From NCBI RefSeq assembly GCF_000317045.1, contig NC_019703.1, forward strand, positions 4,100,934 to 4,164,933: 64,000 nucleotides of DNA. Direction: 5' to 3'. Below, one piece after another: positions 7,380-16,297 of this stretch (its first letter is position 1; every line of letters starts with the position of its first letter). The DNA comes from Geitlerinema sp. PCC 7407. Its GTDB lineage: Bacteria; Cyanobacteriota; Cyanobacteriia; PCC-7407. The position numbers and the translations under genes are program-made. The notes beneath the pieces are model-generated. The model was given only the letters and a program-made list of their open reading frames with translations, did not search any database and was not told where the DNA came from.

Positions 7380-9308
7380 ATGGCCAAGTCTTCAACCCAA
7401 ACTCCCCCTGCCCAAAAACTGTCGAAGGTAGAAGGCATCAAAGAGCGCAGTCACTTCCTGCGGGAACCTGTCGCTTCAGAGCTTCTCCTAGACACCACCC
7501 ATTTTTCTGAAGATGGGGTGCAGATTCTCAAGTTTCACGGGTCTTACCAGCAGGACAACCGGGACAACCGGGTCAAGGGCCAGGAGAAGGACTACCAGTT
7601 CATGCTGCGAACTCGGAGTCCGGGCGGTTTTATTCCAGCCCAGCTCTATCTTACGCTCGATAAGCTGTCCGATGAATACGGAAATGGTACCCTCCGGGCC
7701 ACAACTCGTCAGGGATTCCAGATTCACGGGATTCTCAAAAAGAACCTCAAGACGGTGATGGCAGCCATCGTGCGAAACATGGGTTCTACGCTGGGAGCGT
7801 GCGGCGATCTCAACCGCAACGTGATGGCGCCCCCCGCTCCCTTCAAAAATCAGGTGGCCTACGACTACGCTCGCACCTACGCGAACAATGTTGCCGATCT
7901 GCTGACGCCCCAAACGGGTGCGTACTACGAGATCTGGCTCGACGGTGAGAAGGTCTTGTCTGGGGAAGAGGCGCCGGAGGTCAAGGCCGCTCGTCAGCGC
8001 AACGGCAACGGCACGCTGATCGCGTCCAATGAGGAGCCGATCTACGGCACTCACTACATGCCCCGGAAGTTTAAGTGTGCGGTGACGGTGCCCGGGGACA
8101 ACTCGGTGGACCTGTTCTCCCAGGATGTCAGCTTGGTGGTGATTACCAACAAGAAGGGCAAGCTGGAGGGCTTTAATGTCTACGCGGGTGGCGGCTTGGG
8201 ACGCACCCACAACAAGGAAGAGACGTTCGCTCGGATTGCTGATCCCATCGGCTATGTGGATCAAGCAGATGTCTACGACCTGATCAAGGCGATCGTGGCG
8301 ACTCAGCGGGACTATGGCGATCGCGCCAATCGTCGCCACTCCCGGATGAAGTACCTGCTCCACGACTGGGGCGTTGAGAAATTCCGCCAGCAGGTTGAGG
8401 GCTACTTCGGCAAGAAAATCAAGCCGCTGAAAGCGCTGCCGCCCTTCGAGTACCAAGACTACTTGGGCTGGCACGATCAGGGCGACGGCAAGCTGTTCTT
8501 TGGGCTGTCTATCGAGAATGGCCGGGTGAAGGACGAAGGATCCTTCAAGCTGAAGACGGCGCTGCGGAAGATTGTCGAGACCTATCAGCTCCCGATTTAC
8601 CTGACGCCCAACCAGAATCTACTGCTGTGCGACATTGAGCCCCAGCAGCAGCGGGAAATCCAGGCGATTCTCGATCGCTCGGGCATTCTCAAGGAGACGG
8701 AGATCGATCCGCTGGTGCGCTACTCGATGGCGTGCCCCGCTCTTCCCACCTGCGGTCTGGCGATCACAGAGTCGGAGCGCATTCTGCCCAGCATTCTGGA
8801 GCGCATTCGGGCCGTGTTGGCGAAGGTGGGCCTGGAGCAGGAGCACTTTGTGGTGCGGATGACGGGCTGCCCCAATGGCTGCGCCCGACCTTATCTGGCG
8901 GAGCTGGGTCTGGTGGGCAGCGCGCCCAACAGCTACCAGGTTTGGCTGGGGGCTGATCCCCACCAGACTCGCCTGTCGGCCCCCTACATTGAGCGGATGG
9001 CCGAGGACGATCTGGAGGCAACGCTGGAGCCGCTGTTTGTCTACTTCAAGCAAGAACAGCAGCAGCGACCCCAGCCCGAGAGCTTCGGTGATTTTTGCCA
9101 CCGGGTGGGCTTCGATGCGCTGCGGCAGTTCGCGGCGACCTACCAGAGCGCGCCGGCGGCACCCGCGGCGACCAATGGCAAGTCTCGGCCCCGGGTGAGC
9201 CTGGCGCCTAGCACGTACGAGCGTCTCAAGGAAGCGGCGACGACCCAGGGTAAGCCGATGACTGAGCTGGTGAATGAGGCGATCGAAGCGTATCTGCGCG
9301 ATCGCTAG
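7380..9308 (+). CDS. sir: Ferredoxin-dependent sulfite reductase with ribbon-helix-helix-like C-terminal tail
   Basis: Reduces sulfite to sulfide with six electrons from ferredoxin, using siroheme and a 4Fe-4S cluster. The four cluster/siroheme cysteines are at residues 452, 458 (CPALPTC) and 497, 501 (GCPNGC), in the normal C-x5-C...C-x3-C arrangement. Substrate-binding basic residues are in TRQGFQ and RNVMAPPAP. The catalytic part ends near residue 590. It is followed by an Ala/Pro linker and about 38 residues (605-642, [16 protein letters not shown] then [13 protein letters not shown]) with the hydrophobic pattern of a ribbon-helix-helix DNA-binding unit. A terminator follows. The enzyme call is secure; the tail is a pattern-based inference. 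Confidence 0.97.
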   Translation: MAKSSTQTPPAQKLSKVEGIKERSHFLREPVASELLLDTTHFSEDGVQILKFHGSYQQDNRDNRVKGQEKDYQFMLRTRSPGGFIPAQLYLTLDKLSDEYGNGTLRATTRQGFQIHGILKKNLKTVMAAIVRNMGSTLGACGDLNRNVMAPPAPFKNQVAYDYARTYANNVADLLTPQTGAYYEIWLDGEKVLSGEEAPEVKAARQRNGNGTLIASNEEPIYGTHYMPRKFKCAVTVPGDNSVDLFSQDVSLVVITNKKGKLEGFNVYAGGGLGRTHNKEETFARIADPIGYVDQADVYDLIKAIVATQRDYGDRANRRHSRMKYLLHDWGVEKFRQQVEGYFGKKIKPLKALPPFEYQDYLGWHDQGDGKLFFGLSIENGRVKDEGSFKLKTALRKIVETYQLPIYLTPNQNLLLCDIEPQQQREIQAILDRSGILKETEIDPLVRYSMACPALPTCGLAITESERILPSILERIRAVLAKVGLEQEHFVVRMTGCPNGCARPYLAELGLVGSAPNSYQVWLGADPHQTRLSAPYIERMAEDDLEATLEPLFVYFKQEQQQRPQPESFGDFCHRVGFDALRQFAATYQSAPAAPAATNGKSRPRVSLAPSTYERLKEAATTQGKPMTELVNEAIEAYLRDR

Positions 9309-9360
9309 GGTCATAGGCCAGTTTTCTGGCGATTGAGGCCTAATCAAGCTTGACTGATAC

Positions 9361-9392
9361 AGGGACACTGCCAAGGCGGTGTCCCTTTTTTT
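9361..9392 (+). terminator. Rho-independent terminator of sir
   Basis: AGGGACACTGCC pairs with GGCGGTGTCCCT (one T-G pair) around AA, followed by seven T. It lies 52 bases after the sir stop. An in-frame ATG at 9379 for the next gene falls inside this hairpin, which argues against that start. Confidence 0.9.
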
Positions 9393-9477
9393 CGATATGC
9401 TGACGGTGGCTTTGGCGATCGCCCCGAGAGAGCGAAAACGCGCCACAGCGGGCACCGGTGCAAAGGATAGGAACGAG

Positions 9478-10275
9478 GTGAGTCAGCTTCAGCGTATTGT
9501 TTTGGCCGCAGACCAGCTGCCAGGCCCCCAGGTCCAGCTCACGGCAGACCAGCAGCACTATTTGACGCGCGTCTTGCGGCTGAAGGCGGGCGATCGCTTT
9601 GTGGCGCTGGACGGCCAGGGCCAGGGGTGGAACGCCCAGATGGTGGGCACAGCGGAGGCCCTGCTCCTAGAGTCCGTGGGGCGATCGCGGGAAGTCCCGA
9701 TCCCCATTATGCTCGTGGCGGCCCTCCCCAAGGGCAGCGGCTTTGATGAGGTGGTGCGGCAAGCCACCGAGCTGGGGGTCAGCCATATTCAGCCGGTCCT
9801 GAGCCAGCGCACCCTGCTCAATCCCAGCCCCCAAAAGCTCGATCGCTGGCGGAAGATCGCCCAAGAAGCCGCGGAGCAGTCGGAGCGGATGCAGGTGCCC
9901 ACGATTGGCGCGCCCGTCCCCTTTGTGGAGGCGATCGCATCCATTTCGGCGTCCCACCGCTATCTGTGCGCGGCTCGGGGCGAGGCTCCCAGCTTGCTGA
10001 CTCAGCTCGTAGGCGATCGCCCCCAGGCAACGAGTCTGTGCGTGGCGGTGGGGCCGGAGGGCGGCTGGACCGAGGCAGAGATCGAGGCGGCGATCGCCGC
10101 TGGCTACCAGCCCGTGTCCCTGGGCGCACGAATCTTGCGGGCGGTGACAGCTCCCCTAGCGGCGATCGCCCTGATGGCAGCGCTGTGGGAAACCAGTGCT
10201 TTTCCGGAGACCCCTGTCGCCGAGGGCGACGCCAGCGACGGCACATTTCCCATTTCTTCCGCTTCCCACCCCTGA
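9478..10275 (+). CDS. rsmE: 16S rRNA (uracil(1498)-N(3))-methyltransferase
   Basis: Methylates N3 of U1498 of 16S rRNA using S-adenosylmethionine. It has the N-terminal PUA-like domain (QLQRIVLAADQL, HYLTRVLRLKAGD) and the SPOUT knot with GPEGGWTEAEIE and LGARILRAVTAPLAAIA, both diagnostic of RsmE. The frame is open from an ATG at 9379, but that codon lies in the sir terminator and the extra residues do not look like RsmE. I chose the GTG at 9478, preceded by AGGAACGAG, giving 265 residues. A short tail past the knot is Ser/Pro-rich. A TPR-protein gene follows 35 bases later. Confidence 0.93.
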   Translation: MSQLQRIVLAADQLPGPQVQLTADQQHYLTRVLRLKAGDRFVALDGQGQGWNAQMVGTAEALLLESVGRSREVPIPIMLVAALPKGSGFDEVVRQATELGVSHIQPVLSQRTLLNPSPQKLDRWRKIAQEAAEQSERMQVPTIGAPVPFVEAIASISASHRYLCAARGEAPSLLTQLVGDRPQATSLCVAVGPEGGWTEAEIEAAIAAGYQPVSLGARILRAVTAPLAAIALMAALWETSAFPETPVAEGDASDGTFPISSASHP

Positions 10276-10310
10276 GACAATGGCCCTAGAGCACCCCAGG
10301 AGTCCAAGCG

Positions 10311-11390
10311 ATGACCCCCCTTGAGCAGGTGGCCGCAGCCCTCGAGCGCCAAGACTACCGCACGGCGGCCCAGCACCTCAAATCTCTGTATGCCCAGTCC
10401 CCCGACGATCCCTGGGTCCAGCTCTACGTCGGGCGGGTCCAAGAGGGCACGGGGAAGGCGATCGCGGCGGAAAAAATCTATCGCACCCTGCTCAAAAGCA
10501 CTACCCTGCCCAAGGTCATCACCCAGGCGCGCCAAGGCCTCCAGCGCCTAGAAGCCCAGGAAAAAGCGCGTCGCCAAGCGGCGATCGCCCAGGCCACTGC
10601 CACCCCCACCGACACGAGCATCGGCTGTCTCTTTTTAGGACCCATCAGCAACGAGCAGCGCCAGGCCGCCGCTCAGCAGTTCGCTCGGATCTTCCAGATA
10701 GACCCCTACAGCGCTCGCCTGATGCTGTCGAGCCGAAACTGGCGTCTCTACCGCAGCGGCCCCATCGGCGAACTCGGGTTCTATGGCCAGGAGCTGCAAG
10801 CGGCGGGGATTCCGGCCCGCTGGATTGCTTTAGAGAGCCTGCAATCTTTGCGGGTTTTTCGGGTCGTCGCCTTCACGGGCATCGGCCCCCAGGCGACCGT
10901 CAAGTGCCAAAACGAAGCCGGTCAGCTGGGGCTGATGGCCTTTCAGTGGGCAGAAGTCACCCAGCGCGTTGAGGGCCAGCTGCCCATCTTTGAGTCAGTG
11001 GTCGACATTGGGGCCTGGGGCAAGCTCCAGCGCAAAGAACAGACCCAAGATTATGCTCAAATTTGTGATTTACACTTGCCGGGGCGCGGCTGCGTTCTGC
11101 GTTTTGGGGACTACAGCTATCAGTTTCAAGAAGACGGCCTCTTTTCCCAGACAGCTTCTCAGCAAGACTTCAGCACCAATCGCCAACGCTGGAATTATTT
11201 GCTAAAAGTGCTCGAGCCCTACCTGGCCCACGCGCCCGTGGCCGCTGATTTCCGTGCCTTTGCCGAGAGCTGCTTTGAGCATGCCGAAATTTTGGAAGCG
11301 CTGCCGTCTCACATTGATTTGTTTCGCAAACAAGAGACGCTTTGGGACCCAGCGTTTCAGCTGTACAGCGGCTTTTTATTCCAACAATAA
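10311..11390 (+). CDS. Tetratricopeptide-like conserved cyanobacterial protein
   Basis: A 359-residue soluble protein. The first 90 residues form two TPR-like helical hairpins (LERQDYRTAAQHLKSLYAQS, WVQLYVGRVQEGTGKAIAAE), after which a globular domain of about 240 residues begins (CLFLGPISNEQRQAAAQQFA). This contains many aromatic residues and no recognised catalytic motif. I believe the architecture is conserved among cyanobacteria but I cannot name a function. It lies 35 bases after rsmE in the same direction and is probably cotranscribed. An inverted repeat lies between it and the convergent gene. Confidence 0.7.
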   Translation: MTPLEQVAAALERQDYRTAAQHLKSLYAQSPDDPWVQLYVGRVQEGTGKAIAAEKIYRTLLKSTTLPKVITQARQGLQRLEAQEKARRQAAIAQATATPTDTSIGCLFLGPISNEQRQAAAQQFARIFQIDPYSARLMLSSRNWRLYRSGPIGELGFYGQELQAAGIPARWIALESLQSLRVFRVVAFTGIGPQATVKCQNEAGQLGLMAFQWAEVTQRVEGQLPIFESVVDIGAWGKLQRKEQTQDYAQICDLHLPGRGCVLRFGDYSYQFQEDGLFSQTASQQDFSTNRQRWNYLLKVLEPYLAHAPVAADFRAFAESCFEHAEILEALPSHIDLFRKQETLWDPAFQLYSGFLFQQ

Positions 11391-11448
11391 AAGCGCGACC
11401 CAAAGGCCGCGCCAGAACCCAATTCACCCACACAAGGGACTCACGATA

Positions 11449-11491
11449 ATGCGCTGCTGAAAGCTTGGAGAGTCTCGGAGCAGCAGCGCAT
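11449..11491. terminator. Inverted repeat between convergent genes, possible terminator
   Basis: Perfect 10-bp inverted repeat ATGCGCTGCT (11449-11458) and its complement (11482-11491) with a 23-base spacer. It sits between the stop codons of two convergent genes. There is no T tract, so function as a terminator is uncertain. Confidence 0.4.
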
Positions 11492-11505
11492 CAAGGCTGG
11501 AAAGT

Positions 11506-11976
11506 TTAGCGCTTGCCCATCTGGCGAGCCATGCCCATGAAGGGGCTCATGCTGGGGCCGGGGCGACGGCGATCGCCCAAGGAGCGAGTCGACGCCAAGA
11601 ACTCAGGAGCAAAGGTCTTGAGGGTCTCTGCGCCCACCGTAACCGGCTGCTTGGCGACTTTGGCTTCTCGTCCATCGGCCTTGAGATCGCCTTTGGAGAC
11701 CGGTTCTGCGACCACGCCCGAAGCGGTCTGGACCAGCTCGACGGGCTTGGGAGGGTTGGTTTCCGGGATCGGCTGGCTAGTGGCAGCAGGCGCAGCTTCG
11801 GCCTTCGCGGGCGCTGCTTTTTCGGCTTCGACTTTAGCGGGCGCGGCTTTTTCAGCCAGAGCAGGCGCGCTATCAGATCCTTCTGCTTCTAAGTAATATT
11901 CAGATTTCTTAAAAATACCGAAGATGCCCTTGATAAAACCTAGGATGCCGCCGAGCAGCTTCTTGATAAAGTCCAT
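11506..11976 (-). CDS. Hypothetical protein with amphipathic N-terminus and Ala/Lys/Pro-rich linker
   Basis: A 156-residue protein. It opens with a Gly/Ile/Phe-rich amphipathic helix (MDFIKKLLGGILGFIKGIFG) that could lie on or insert into a membrane. Residues 40-70 hold near repeats of EKAAPAKVEA, then a Pro-rich linker, and the C-terminus is basic with Met-rich PFMGMARQMGKR. Start at 11976 was preferred to the upstream in-frame codon at 12090 because GAGGTAG precedes it and the conserved-looking helix begins there. I do not recognise the family; membrane association is an inference. Confidence 0.65.
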   Translation of the reverse strand: MDFIKKLLGGILGFIKGIFGIFKKSEYYLEAEGSDSAPALAEKAAPAKVEAEKAAPAKAEAAPAATSQPIPETNPPKPVELVQTASGVVAEPVSKGDLKADGREAKVAKQPVTVGAETLKTFAPEFLASTRSLGDRRRPGPSMSPFMGMARQMGKR

Positions 11977-12090
11977 CGCTATGACTACCTCTAAAAATGC
12001 TGAGAATACTGTGGTTTTTGGCCCACCTGACGCACGAGTTTGGGGCTGACCGCTAGACATCATCATGAAGTTTTGCGGGGGCGATCGCAA

Positions 12091-12460
12091 GATTAGTTAA
12101 TACTTATTCACAAATTTTATAAGCTCGCGATCAAAGCCTGAAAAGCCCATTTTTCAAGCTTTTTGAGTTCTTTGTAGGCTCCGCAACTTTCGTAAAAAAT
12201 TCGTGACTTTCAATTTTGTTTAAGAATTGAGATATTCCTCTCAGTATTTATTCCTATTCACAAATTAGGTCAGCCAGTCGGAATACTGTCTGACGAGATT
12301 TCTCAGAGAGATCAATGCCCTTTAGGCTGAAATGAGGACTTCCTAGAGATCAGCTCACGATTTTGGGCCGTTGCCTGGGGGATCGCGCCAAAGCCCAGCG
12401 CTCTTTCATGTCGAGGGGCTGGCCTGGGGTGCGCTTTTCACTCTCAATTCAGTTTTTATT
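12091..12460. other. AT-rich divergent intergenic region with a 12-bp direct repeat
   Basis: Unlike its surroundings this stretch is A/T-rich. TATTCACAAATT occurs at 12105-12116 and again at 12255-12266, exactly 150 bases apart. No gene is seen. It should contain the promoters of the genes on either side. Confidence 0.45.
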
Positions 12461-13105
12461 ATGAACTCCATCAGCGATCGCAATCCAGTGGTTTTGGTGC
12501 ACGGCCTCAATGACACGGCGCGGGTCTTTGATCGGCTCTCGGGCCACCTGTCGCGCCAGGGGTGGAGCGTGTACAGCCTCGATCTGTCTCCGAGCAACGG
12601 CGATCGCCCCCTCGAAGACCTCAGTCAGCAGCTCGCCACCTTTGTACACAGCATTTTCACAGCCCGCCAGTGCTTTGATTTGGTGGGTTTCAGCATGGGC
12701 GGGATCGTCAGCCGCTACTATCTCCAGCGCCTGGGCGGCCTCGAGCGGGTGCAGCGCTTTGTCTCTATTTCGTCGCCCCACTGGGGCACCCAGGTGGCCT
12801 ACCTGAGCCAGCGCCCCGGCTGTATGCAGATGCGCCCCACCAGCCCCCTGCTGATGGAGCTAAACCGCGAGCTTCACCACCTCGACCGGATTAATGTGAC
12901 CACGCTGTGGACGCCCATGGACCTGATGATCGTGCCGGCCCGCAGTTCCTGCCTCGGGATCGGCCAAGACTATCAAGTTCCCGTGGGGCTACACCCGTGG
13001 ATGCTGTACGACCGGCGCAGCCTCGAGCGGATCACGGCAGCGCTGACGGAGCCTCTGCGGCGATCGCCCGCTCAGGCCTCCACCGCGTCCCCGATCTCGG
13101 AGTAG
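12461..13105 (+). CDS. Alpha/beta hydrolase, triacylglycerol lipase-like
   Basis: A 214-residue serine hydrolase of the bacterial lipase group. Residues 10-17 carry the oxyanion-loop motif VVLVHGLN, and the nucleophile serine is in GFSMGG (about residue 74). SISSPHWGT follows, typical of lipases of the LipA/PGAP1-like type. The catalytic Asp is probably in WTPMDLMI and the His in VGLHPWML. No signal peptide is visible with the chosen ATG at 12461, so it is probably cytoplasmic; an upstream in-frame start at 12371 would add 30 residues without making a signal peptide. The gene overlaps the convergent VOC gene by 34 bases. Confidence 0.85.
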   Translation: MNSISDRNPVVLVHGLNDTARVFDRLSGHLSRQGWSVYSLDLSPSNGDRPLEDLSQQLATFVHSIFTARQCFDLVGFSMGGIVSRYYLQRLGGLERVQRFVSISSPHWGTQVAYLSQRPGCMQMRPTSPLLMELNRELHHLDRINVTTLWTPMDLMIVPARSSCLGIGQDYQVPVGLHPWMLYDRRSLERITAALTEPLRRSPAQASTASPISE

Positions 13106-13509
13106 GCGCGATCGCCAAAGATCGCCGAGGCGTGGGCGTAAAACTTAAATTCCAGCAGGTTGTGGAACGGGTCTTCTAGGAAAAAGGTGCGGTGCTCTAG
13201 GGGCAAGCCCGGAAACCGGCGCTTGGGCTCTTGATAAAATTCCAGGTTCTTTTGCTGAGCCCGCGCCAGCAGCGCTTCCCAGTCCGCCTCTGCTGTGAAA
13301 ATCAAGCCAAAGTGCCGCGGATAAATGCTCGGCTGCGGCGGCAAAGGCTCCCGGGTCACGTGGGCCACCAGCTGATGGCCGTAGAGATTGAGAATCACGG
13401 CGCTGGGCGACTCCCGGCCCAGTTCACAGCCCAGACCTTCTACATAAAACGCCTTGGTCCGGGGAATATCGGCCACGGGAAAAGCCAGGTGAAACAGAGC
13501 AGCACTCAT
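13072..13509 (-). CDS. VOC family (glyoxalase/bleomycin resistance) protein
   Basis: A 145-residue vicinal-oxygen-chelate protein with two beta-alpha-beta-beta-beta modules. It starts FHLAFPVADIPRTKAFYVEGLGC, the standard N-terminal VOC strand-helix with a metal-ligand histidine, and ends EHRTFFLEDPFHNLLEFKFY with the family's Glu ligand. The chemistry cannot be told from sequence; members include glyoxalases, dioxygenases and resistance proteins. The 3' end overlaps the convergent lipase gene by 34 bases. Confidence 0.9.
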   Translation of the reverse strand: MSAALFHLAFPVADIPRTKAFYVEGLGCELGRESPSAVILNLYGHQLVAHVTREPLPPQPSIYPRHFGLIFTAEADWEALLARAQQKNLEFYQEPKRRFPGLPLEHRTFFLEDPFHNLLEFKFYAHASAIFGDRAYSEIGDAVEA

Positions 13510-13611
13510 CGTGTTTGGCCTCGGGATTAGATTGTTTCCTTCGTACTACACCCCCAGGCAATCTGAGAAAAATTGCTGTAGGATTTGGCCGTGGACTCCG
13601 GTGAAGTGACC

Positions 13612-14388
13612 ATGATCAGTTTCCTTAGCAGCCTCAATCCCTGGCTCGTGGGGGCCTTGCTCAATGGCGTCCTGGCGGCGATCGCCCTCGTCGCTCCCAA
13701 GAAACTTTTGACCCCCGCCGGTCTCCTGCACGGCTACATCCTGGGCGTCTTGATCTGGGGCACCCTGGGCTGGGCGGGCTATGCCGTGGTCATGTTCTAC
13801 TTTTTGGTAGGGTCTGGGGTCACCCGCATCGGCATGGCCGAAAAAGAGGCCGCCGGCATCGCCGAAAAGCGCTCGGGCGCGCGCGGCCCCGAGAATGTCT
13901 GGGGATCAGCTCTGGTGGGAACGCTGTGTGCTCTGGGGGTTTGGCTGAGCCAGGGCTGGGGCGCAGGTGATCCGCAACTCGCCGCGCTGTTGCTGCTGGG
14001 CTACGTGGCCAGCTTCAGCACCAAGCTGTCGGACACCTGCGCCAGCGAGGTGGGCAAGGCCTACGGCAAGCGCACTTTTTTGATCACGACTTTGCAGCCG
14101 GTGGCCCGCGGCACCGAGGGCGCCGTGAGCCTAGAGGGCACGCTGGCGGGCGTGGTCGCTTCGGTGGCGATCGCCCTGGTGGGCTGGGGCGTCGGCCTGA
14201 TCTCGGCTTGGGGGCTCCTGGGATGCGCGATCGCCGCCTTCATCGCCACCAACCTCGAGAGCGTCATCGGGGCCACCCTGCAAACGCGCATCCTTTGGCT
14301 GACCAACGAGCTGGTGAACATCCTCAACACGCTGATTGGCGCCGTCGCAGCGATCGCCCTGGGCTTCGTATTTCGCAATCTGGGCTAA
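13612..14388 (+). CDS. DUF92 family integral membrane protein, candidate phytyl-phosphate kinase (VTE6-like)
   Basis: A 258-residue polytopic membrane protein of the DUF92/TIGR00297 family with about six hydrophobic segments. The conserved loop STKLSDTCASEVGKAYGKRTFL followed by LQPVARGTEGAVSLEGTLAG is the family signature. Plant VTE6 and its cyanobacterial homologue belong to this family and phosphorylate phytyl phosphate to phytyl diphosphate, salvaging chlorophyll-derived phytol for tocopherol and phylloquinone. That role is inferred here from family membership. The ATG at 13612 is where the first membrane helix begins; an in-frame TTG lies at 13585. Confidence 0.85.
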   Translation: MISFLSSLNPWLVGALLNGVLAAIALVAPKKLLTPAGLLHGYILGVLIWGTLGWAGYAVVMFYFLVGSGVTRIGMAEKEAAGIAEKRSGARGPENVWGSALVGTLCALGVWLSQGWGAGDPQLAALLLLGYVASFSTKLSDTCASEVGKAYGKRTFLITTLQPVARGTEGAVSLEGTLAGVVASVAIALVGWGVGLISAWGLLGCAIAAFIATNLESVIGATLQTRILWLTNELVNILNTLIGAVAAIALGFVFRNLG

Positions 14389-14394
14389 GCCGCC

Positions 14395-15270
14395 TCAGAT
14401 GCTCATATAGCGGCGCAGAAACTGCTCCAGGGACTCCGGCTCAAAGCCAAAAATCGCCTCTTGGCGGGCCCGCTCCTCCGGCGTACAGAAAAACTCATTG
14501 GTCACCAAGGTTCGCAAAGTGCCCAGATTGCGCTGCTGACTGGGATTCACCAGACCCAGCACGCCCCGCAAACCATCAAAGAGGGGCATCGGCGGATTAA
14601 TCACGATGGGATCTCGACCAAAGACGCGCCCGAAGATCTTGGGAATCTCCGAACGCAGCAGAATTTCGGGACCGCCAACGGCGATCGCCTGGTTGTAGGC
14701 CTGCTCCTGGATCACCGACTCCACCGCCATCCGCGCCAAATCGTCGGTGCTGATGATGGACGTGCGGCTACTGGGATCCCCCAGCAGCAGATAGATCCCG
14801 CTCTGGCGAAAGCGCTCAGCCAGGGGCAGCAAATTGGACGCAAACCCCGACGGGCGCAGGATCGTGTAGCGCAAGCCGCTGTTTTGCAGATACCGCTCCA
14901 CCTCGCGCTTGGCCTTGAAGGTGGGCGCGTCTTCGTAGCCGCGATCGGCCCCCAGGACCGAAATAAACACAAAGTGCTCTGCTCCCGCCGCCTTGGCCTG
15001 ATCGATCAGGTCAATGTTGGCCCGGTAGTCGAGCTTTTGGGGATCGCTGCCGGAGCCGTGGGCGCTGATCACGTAGCGCACGCCCTGACAGGCTTTGTGA
15101 ATGTCGCGCTCCTCGCGCAAATCCCCGATGAAAATGGACGCCCCCCGGTGCTCCAGCTCCCCATAGCGTGAGGTGAGGCGCACGAAGGCTCGCACAGACT
15201 GATCGCGCTCCCTAAGCAGACGCACAATTCTGCGTCCCAGACCGCCGGTTGCTCCCGTCACGAGAAACAT
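14395..15270 (-). CDS. Atypical SDR, NAD(P)-binding (NmrA/Ycf39-like)
   Basis: A 291-residue atypical short-chain dehydrogenase. It begins MFLVTGATGGLGRRIVRLL, the dinucleotide motif GATGGLG at the extreme N-terminus. The middle has VRYVISAHGSG and HFVFISVLGA, and the region of LRYTILRPSGF where NmrA-like proteins bind substrate. No canonical YxxxK catalytic pair is evident, so it may bind nucleotide for regulation or assembly rather than catalysis, as Ycf39 does in photosystem II assembly. Start 15270 is preceded by AGAGGG at good spacing. Exonuclease III lies 71 bases upstream in the same direction. Confidence 0.8.
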   Translation of the reverse strand: MFLVTGATGGLGRRIVRLLRERDQSVRAFVRLTSRYGELEHRGASIFIGDLREERDIHKACQGVRYVISAHGSGSDPQKLDYRANIDLIDQAKAAGAEHFVFISVLGADRGYEDAPTFKAKREVERYLQNSGLRYTILRPSGFASNLLPLAERFRQSGIYLLLGDPSSRTSIISTDDLARMAVESVIQEQAYNQAIAVGGPEILLRSEIPKIFGRVFGRDPIVINPPMPLFDGLRGVLGLVNPSQQRNLGTLRTLVTNEFFCTPEERARQEAIFGFEPESLEQFLRRYMSI

Positions 15271-15341
15271 AGTTTTCCCTCTGGGTAAGGTCGACATCTC
15301 AGCGGCTCCAGCAGTCCTAGTGAACCACTGGACGCCTGCCT

Positions 15342-16136
15342 TCACCCTAGCGAAAACTCCACAATAACGGGGGCATGATCGCTGGGCTGGGTCAGCTTGC
15401 GAGGCTCGATGTCAATGGTGCAGACGATCGCCCGCTCGTAGAGATCGGGGGTGAGGTAGTGGTGGTCAATGCGCCATCCCAGATTGCGCCGAAAAGCCGC
15501 CGCCCGGTAGTCCCACCAGCTATAGTGGCCCTCGTCGGGCGTGAACTTGCGGAACGCGTCCGCCAGCCCCAGGCTCAAAATGTCTCGCAGCGCGGCCCGC
15601 TCCGGATCTGAGGCCATGATGTGGGTGGCTTTGCCCACCGGGTCATAGATGTCTTTGTCTTCTAAGGCAATGTTGAAGTCGCCGCAGAGGCTGAGATTGG
15701 GGTTCTCCTGGAGCAGCGCTTGGAGATATTGGCCCAGCACCTTGAACCAGCGCAGCTTATATTCGTACTTTTCGCTGCCGACCGAGGAGCCATTGGGGAC
15801 GTAGAGGTTGACCACGCGCACGCCCTGACACACGCCGGTAATCACCCGCTTTTGGTCATCGAGGTCGCCCACGGTGTCTGAGCCCAGGACCGGCGTGAAG
15901 CCGAGCTGCACGGACTCTAAGGGTTCTCGGCTGATCAGGGCGACGCCGTTGTAGGACTTTTGGCCAAAGGTGTAGAGGTGGTAGCCCAAGTCGGTGAAGG
16001 GCGATCGCGGAAATTGTTCATCGACGACTTTGGTTTCCTGCAAGCACAGCACATCCACCGGGTTCGCCTGCAGCCACTGCACTACGTGCTCGAGGCGGGT
16101 GCGGATCGAGTTGACATTCCAGGTGGCGACTTTCAT
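15342..16136 (-). CDS. xth: Exodeoxyribonuclease III
   Basis: A 264-residue AP endonuclease/3' exonuclease used in base-excision repair. Motifs run in family order: MKVATWNVNSIRTRLEHV, LCLQETKV (metal-binding Glu), VVNLYVPNGSSVGSEKY, LCGDFNIALEDKDI (catalytic Asp/Asn), WWDYRAAAFRRNLGWRIDH and the terminal SDHAPVIVEF histidine. The start at 16136 was chosen because the beta strand KVATWNVN always begins this family; the frame is open further upstream without homology. It is probably transcribed with the SDR gene downstream. Confidence 0.97.
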   Translation of the reverse strand: MKVATWNVNSIRTRLEHVVQWLQANPVDVLCLQETKVVDEQFPRSPFTDLGYHLYTFGQKSYNGVALISREPLESVQLGFTPVLGSDTVGDLDDQKRVITGVCQGVRVVNLYVPNGSSVGSEKYEYKLRWFKVLGQYLQALLQENPNLSLCGDFNIALEDKDIYDPVGKATHIMASDPERAALRDILSLGLADAFRKFTPDEGHYSWWDYRAAAFRRNLGWRIDHHYLTPDLYERAIVCTIDIEPRKLTQPSDHAPVIVEFSLG

Positions 16137-16297
16137 AGACCTGCGCAAGACACGACAAGAAAAGGCCCCAGACAGGGACAGAGTGCCTATTGTACGGCGA
16201 TCGCCTGTCTGCAAGCGATCGCCCCTTCCCCCCAAAGCGCCCGCTCCCGTGCGATAACGTAGAGTACCGTCCCTTTTCTGGCCCCTCGCTCCAGCCC

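Noticed and set aside
7153-7431. Open frame overlapping the sir leader and start
   Set aside because: It covers the leader hairpin, overlaps sir in another frame and has no domain.
9379-9477. ATG start of rsmE at 9379
   Set aside because: It falls in the sir terminator, and the residues it adds do not fit the PUA-like N-terminus.
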